A stretch of DNA of 64,000 nt from Zobellella endophytica (lineage in GTDB: Bacteria; Pseudomonadota; Gammaproteobacteria; Enterobacterales; Aeromonadaceae), in assembly GCF_003012775.1 (NCBI RefSeq), contig NZ_PXYG01000001.1, positions 62,001 to 126,000 of the forward strand. The letters run 5' to 3'. Under the pieces are notes generated by a model. It was not told the DNA's origin, searched no databases, and saw only the letters and a program-made list of their open reading frames with translations. The number at the start of each line of letters is the position of its first letter. The stretch's first letter is position 1. A program made the translations under genes and the position numbers. This document shows, in pieces, positions 60,622-64,000 of the stretch.

Positions 60622-60834
60622 CCTTGATGCCCCTACGGTATCCAGCTTTTCCCGCTTCCCACTTCCCGCTTTCACCCCCCACTTGTCTTTTCCCGACACC
60701 GTTTCTGAACAGTGACGTTTTTGGCTATGCGCTCGTCGCTTTCAGCCAGTGGACGGGGAGACCCGCGGGCTAGACTGCCCCTGAATCCGGTGAACTCGGT
60801 TCACCCGTCTAATAGATGCAAGGAAGGTCTGGCT

Positions 60835-61815
60835 ATGCAAAGTGCAGCTGAAGTACACCAACAATCGATAGTGATCGACGGCCTGATTATCGCCAACTGG
60901 GGGCGCGAGCTGTTCGAAGACATGCGCCGCGGCGGCCTGACCGCCGCCAACTGCACCGTGTCGGTGTGGGAAGGCTTCCAGGCCACGGTGAACAACATCG
61001 CCGAGTTCAACCGCCATTACCGCGAGCATGGCGATCTGATCCGCCCGGTGCGCACCACCGCCGACATCCTCAAGGCGAAGGAAGAAGGCCGCACCGGCAT
61101 CATCCTCGGCTTCCAGAACGCCCACGCCTTCGAGGATCAGCTGGGCTACGTGGAAATCTTCAAGCAGCTGGGCGTGGGCATAGTACAGATGGCCTACAAC
61201 ACCCAGAACCTGGTGGGCACCGGCTGCTACGAGCGCGACGGCGGCCTGTCCGGCTTCGGCCGCGAGGTGGTGGAAGAAATGAACCGGGTCGGCATCATGT
61301 GCGACCTGTCCCACGTGGGCGCCAAAACCTCGGAAGAAGTGATCCTGGCCTCCAAAAAGCCGGTGTGCTACTCCCACTGCCTGCCCGCCGGGCTCAAGGA
61401 CCACCCGCGCAACAAGTCGGATGAAGAGCTGCGCTTTATCGCCGAACACGGCGGCTTTGTGGGCGTGACCATGTTCGCCCCCTTCCTGAAAAACGGCATC
61501 AACTCCACCATCGACGACTACGTGGAGGCCATCGGCTATGTGCTGGACCTGGTGGGCGAAGACGCCATCGGCATCGGCACCGACTTTACCCAGGGCCACG
61601 ATCAGAACTTCTTCGAGTGGCTGACCCACGACAAGGGCTATGCCCGCCGCCTGACCCGGTTCGGCGAAATCATCAACCCCGAGGGCATTCGCACCATCGG
61701 CGACTTCCCCAACCTGACCGAGGCCCTGCTGCGCCACGGCTACTCCCCGCGCCTGGCGGAGAAGATCATGGGCGGCAACTGGGTACGTGTGCTCAAGGAC
61801 GTCTGGGGCGAATAA
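60835..61815 (+). CDS. M19-family renal-dipeptidase-like protein of the dgc operon
   Basis: The product (326 aa) corresponds to the membrane-dipeptidase-like gene that precedes dgcA in Pseudomonas aeruginosa (PA5396 position). M19 blocks are present: VQMAYNTQNLVGTGCYERDGGLSGFGREVVEEMNRVGIMCDLSH, PVCYSHC, GTDFTQGHD. The N-terminal metal motif DGHxD is replaced by DGLIIANW, so the first metal pair is missing and classic dipeptidase activity is doubtful. ATG 60835 follows AAGGAAGG. Its pathway role is unknown. Confidence 0.88.
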   Translation: MQSAAEVHQQSIVIDGLIIANWGRELFEDMRRGGLTAANCTVSVWEGFQATVNNIAEFNRHYREHGDLIRPVRTTADILKAKEEGRTGIILGFQNAHAFEDQLGYVEIFKQLGVGIVQMAYNTQNLVGTGCYERDGGLSGFGREVVEEMNRVGIMCDLSHVGAKTSEEVILASKKPVCYSHCLPAGLKDHPRNKSDEELRFIAEHGGFVGVTMFAPFLKNGINSTIDDYVEAIGYVLDLVGEDAIGIGTDFTQGHDQNFFEWLTHDKGYARRLTRFGEIINPEGIRTIGDFPNLTEALLRHGYSPRLAEKIMGGNWVRVLKDVWGE

Positions 61816-61848
61816 GCAACATATAAAGGAAGCGAAGGAGATACCGCA

Positions 61849-62379
61849 ATGTCAGTACATGCACCCGAAATGCCGATTGAAGTAGACGCCGACACCGGCG
61901 TTTGGACCACCGACGCCCTGCCCATGCTCTATGTGCCGCGCCACTTCTTCGTGAACAACCACATGGCCATAGAGGAAGAGCTGGGCCCCGAGCGCTACGC
62001 CGAGATCCTGTACCAGGCCGGCTACAAGTCCGCCTGGCACTGGTGCGAAAAAGAGGCCGAGTGCCACGGCATCAGCGGTGACGCGGTGTTCGAGCACTAC
62101 ATGAAGCGCCTGTCCCAGCGTGGCTGGGGCCTGTTCACCATCGAACAGCTGGACATTCCCGCCGGCACCGCCAAGGTGCGGCTGGATCACTCCGCCTTCG
62201 TCTACCAGTACGGCAAGGTGGACCGCATGGTGGACTACATGTTCACCGGCTGGTTCGCCGGCGCCATGGACCAGATTGCCCAGAGCCTGGGCTATCCGGT
62301 GCGCACCGTCGCACGGCAGACCCAGAGCGGCGCCCAGACCGGCTGCGACTACGGCCTGTTCGAGGTGAGCCCGCTGTAA
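61849..62379 (+). CDS. DUF5943 / V4R-like protein of the dgc operon
   Basis: The product (176 aa) lies between the dipeptidase and dgcA, as does PA5397 in Pseudomonas. It shows a 4-vinyl-reductase-like helical domain (ERYAEILYQAGYKSAWHWCEKEAECHG ... FEHYMKRLSQRGWGLFTIEQLD) with a C-terminal FAGAMDQIAQSLG ... TGCDYGLFEV segment. It is soluble. It may bind a small ligand or a hydrophobic intermediate; not established. AAGGAG lies upstream. Confidence 0.82.
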   Translation: MSVHAPEMPIEVDADTGVWTTDALPMLYVPRHFFVNNHMAIEEELGPERYAEILYQAGYKSAWHWCEKEAECHGISGDAVFEHYMKRLSQRGWGLFTIEQLDIPAGTAKVRLDHSAFVYQYGKVDRMVDYMFTGWFAGAMDQIAQSLGYPVRTVARQTQSGAQTGCDYGLFEVSPL

Positions 62380-62565
62380 GGCATGCTCAGGCGCTGGAAG
62401 GTGCAGCACGCCGACTCGCCGTAAACCCGTCCCTGGGGGCTCGGCGGCGGCATCCCTGCCGCCAACGGTCGGCTTGGCTGTCACCTTCCATCGCCTCGCA
62501 TGCACAACGGGGGCAACATTATTTTCGGCGGGCCGCAGGCCCGGCATGTACTAGAGGATTCCAGG

Positions 62566-64000
62566 ATGGGACAGTTCGACGCCTTGTTTCAACCCATGAA
62601 CATCAACAAGCTCACCATCCGCAACCGGGTGGTGAGCACGGCCCATGCCGAGGTGTACGCCACCGACGGCGGCATGACCACCGAGCGCTACGTCAAATAC
62701 TACGAAGAAAAGGCCAAGGGCGGCCTGGGCCTGGCCATTTGCGGCGGCTCCAGCGTGGTGTCCATCGACAGCCCCCAGGGCTGGTGGAGCTCGGTCAACC
62801 TTTCCACCGACCGCATCATTCCCCACTTCCAGAACCTGGCCGACGCCATGCACAAGCACGGCGCCAAGATCATGATTCAAATCACCCACATGGGGCGCCG
62901 CTCCCGCTGGGACGGCTACGACTGGAGCACCCTGGTATCGCCCTCCGGCATCCGTGAGCCGGTGCACCGCGCCACCTGCAAAACCATAGAGCCGGAAGAA
63001 ATGTGGCGCATCATCGGCGACTACGCCCAGGCCGCCCGCCGTGCCAAGGAAGGGGGCCTGGACGGCGTGGAGCTGTCTGCCGTGCACCAGCACCTGATCG
63101 ACCAGTTCTGGAGCCCGCGGGTCAACAAGCGTACCGACGAATGGGGCGGCACCTTCGAGGGCCGCATGAAATTCGGTATGGAAGTGCTCAAGGCCGTGCG
63201 CGCCGAAGTGGGCCCGGACTTTGTGGTGGGCATGCGCATCTGCGGTGACGAATTCCACCCGGACGGCCTCAGCCACGACGACATGAAGCAGATCGCCAAA
63301 TACTACGACGACACCGGCATGGTCGACTTTTTCGGCGTCATCGGCTCCGGCTGCGACACCCACAACACCCTGGCCAACGTCATCCCCAACATGAGCTACC
63401 CGCCCGAGCCCTTCCTGCACCTGGCGGCGGGCATCAAGGAAGTGGTGAAGGTACCGGTGATCCACGCCCAGAACATCAAGGATCCCAACCAGGCCCAGCG
63501 CATCCTCGAAGGCGGCTATGTCGACTTTGTGGGCATGACCCGGGCGCACATCGCCGACCCGCACCTGATCGCCAAGATCAAGCTGGGCCAGGTGGACCAA
63601 ATCCGCCAATGCGTGGGCGCCAACTACTGCATCGACCGCCAGTACCAGGGCCTGGACGTGCTCTGCATCCAGAACGCGGCCACCTCCCGCGAGCACATGG
63701 GCCTGCCCCATATCATCGAAAAAACCGACGGCCCCCTGCGCAAGGTGGTGGTGGTGGGCGGCGGCCCCGGCGGCATGGAAGCGGCCCGGGTGGCGGCCGA
63801 GCGCGGCCACAACGTGGTGCTGTTTGAAAAGGCGCCTGAACTGGGCGGCCAGATCACCCTGGCGGCCAAGGCGCCCCAGCGCGACCAGATTGCCGGCATC
63901 ACCCGCTGGTACGCCCTGGAGCTGGCCCGCCTCAAGGTGGACCTGCGCCTGAACACCGCCGCCGACATGCCCGCCATCATGGCGGAAAAGCCGGACGTGG
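62566..64000 (+). CDS. dgcA: Dimethylglycine catabolism flavoprotein DgcA (3' end cut by window)
   Basis: The 478 codons seen cover an OYE-like FMN barrel (FDALFQPMNINKLTIRNRVVSTAHAE; MIQITHMGRRSRWDG; DGVELSAVHQHLIDQFWSPRVNKRTDEWGG) and the start of the dinucleotide domain (VVVVGGGPGGMEAARVAAERG). It resembles trimethylamine dehydrogenase. The cluster segment reads CVGANYC-x11-C (Cys349, Ala352, Cys355), so the second Cys of the usual CIGCNVC is Ala. It removes a methyl from dimethylglycine to give sarcosine. The upstream gap 62380-62565 holds a GGCGGC/GCCGCC hairpin near 62443. Confidence 0.93.
   Translation, partial: MGQFDALFQPMNINKLTIRNRVVSTAHAEVYATDGGMTTERYVKYYEEKAKGGLGLAICGGSSVVSIDSPQGWWSSVNLSTDRIIPHFQNLADAMHKHGAKIMIQITHMGRRSRWDGYDWSTLVSPSGIREPVHRATCKTIEPEEMWRIIGDYAQAARRAKEGGLDGVELSAVHQHLIDQFWSPRVNKRTDEWGGTFEGRMKFGMEVLKAVRAEVGPDFVVGMRICGDEFHPDGLSHDDMKQIAKYYDDTGMVDFFGVIGSGCDTHNTLANVIPNMSYPPEPFLHLAAGIKEVVKVPVIHAQNIKDPNQAQRILEGGYVDFVGMTRAHIADPHLIAKIKLGQVDQIRQCVGANYCIDRQYQGLDVLCIQNAATSREHMGLPHIIEKTDGPLRKVVVVGGGPGGMEAARVAAERGHNVVLFEKAPELGGQITLAAKAPQRDQIAGITRWYALELARLKVDLRLNTAADMPAIMAEKPDV

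Overview
The window is high-GC gammaproteobacterial chromosome. Gene order (psp next to sap, cysS-ppiB-lpxH, folD, tyrR) combined with a Pseudomonas/Halomonas-like choline catabolic block suggests a marine or brackish Aeromonadales relative such as Oceanimonas, Zobellella or Oceanisphaera. The genus is an inference from content only. I found no phage, plasmid or CRISPR features.

Region 1 (1-5.9 kb) is a ribose uptake and phosphorylation operon on the minus strand, rbsD-A-C-B-K-R. The window cuts rbsR. A compact, potentially three-way-junction fold lies between rbsB and rbsK. Region 2 (6-14.4 kb) holds a PAS-GGDEF cyclase, miaE, and an RND efflux operon (adaptor, pump, outer-membrane channel, TetR repressor) with two near-identical operators. 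Region 3 (14.5-25.3 kb) is sapABCDF placed 2 bp behind pspF, divergent from pspABC-ycjX-ycjF and a DUF533 gene. The pspA promoter shows sigma-54 and IHF sites.

Region 4 (25.3-37.6 kb) is mostly housekeeping: tRNA-His and tRNA-Arg, folD, a voltage-gated K+ channel with a zinc-ribbon tail, two related acidic lipoproteins, cysS, ppiB, lpxH, dgkA, tyrR with its own TyrR box, a thioesterase, a MocR regulator and ccoG.

Region 5 (37.3-64 kb) is a choline-to-CO2 island: betIBA, pchP, a BCCT-like membrane protein with a BetI operator, gbcA/gbcB, a BCCT transporter, gbdR, and a dipeptidase-DUF5943-dgcA operon cut by the window end. It also carries glutathione-independent formaldehyde dehydrogenase (fdhA) and a soluble NAD+ formate dehydrogenase (fdsGBA-fdhD). 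Together these could take choline or phosphorylcholine to glycine betaine, strip methyl groups as formaldehyde, and oxidise those to formate and CO2 with NADH recovery.

The island is laced with short palindromes carrying GTAG at the 5' side, grouped into arrays with 55, 81, 83, 86 and 98 bp periods. A REP-associated tyrosine (Y1) transposase gene sits among them, flanked by copies on both sides. The 8-bp stems differ between arrays but stay complementary, which makes this repeat system the most unusual feature of the window.
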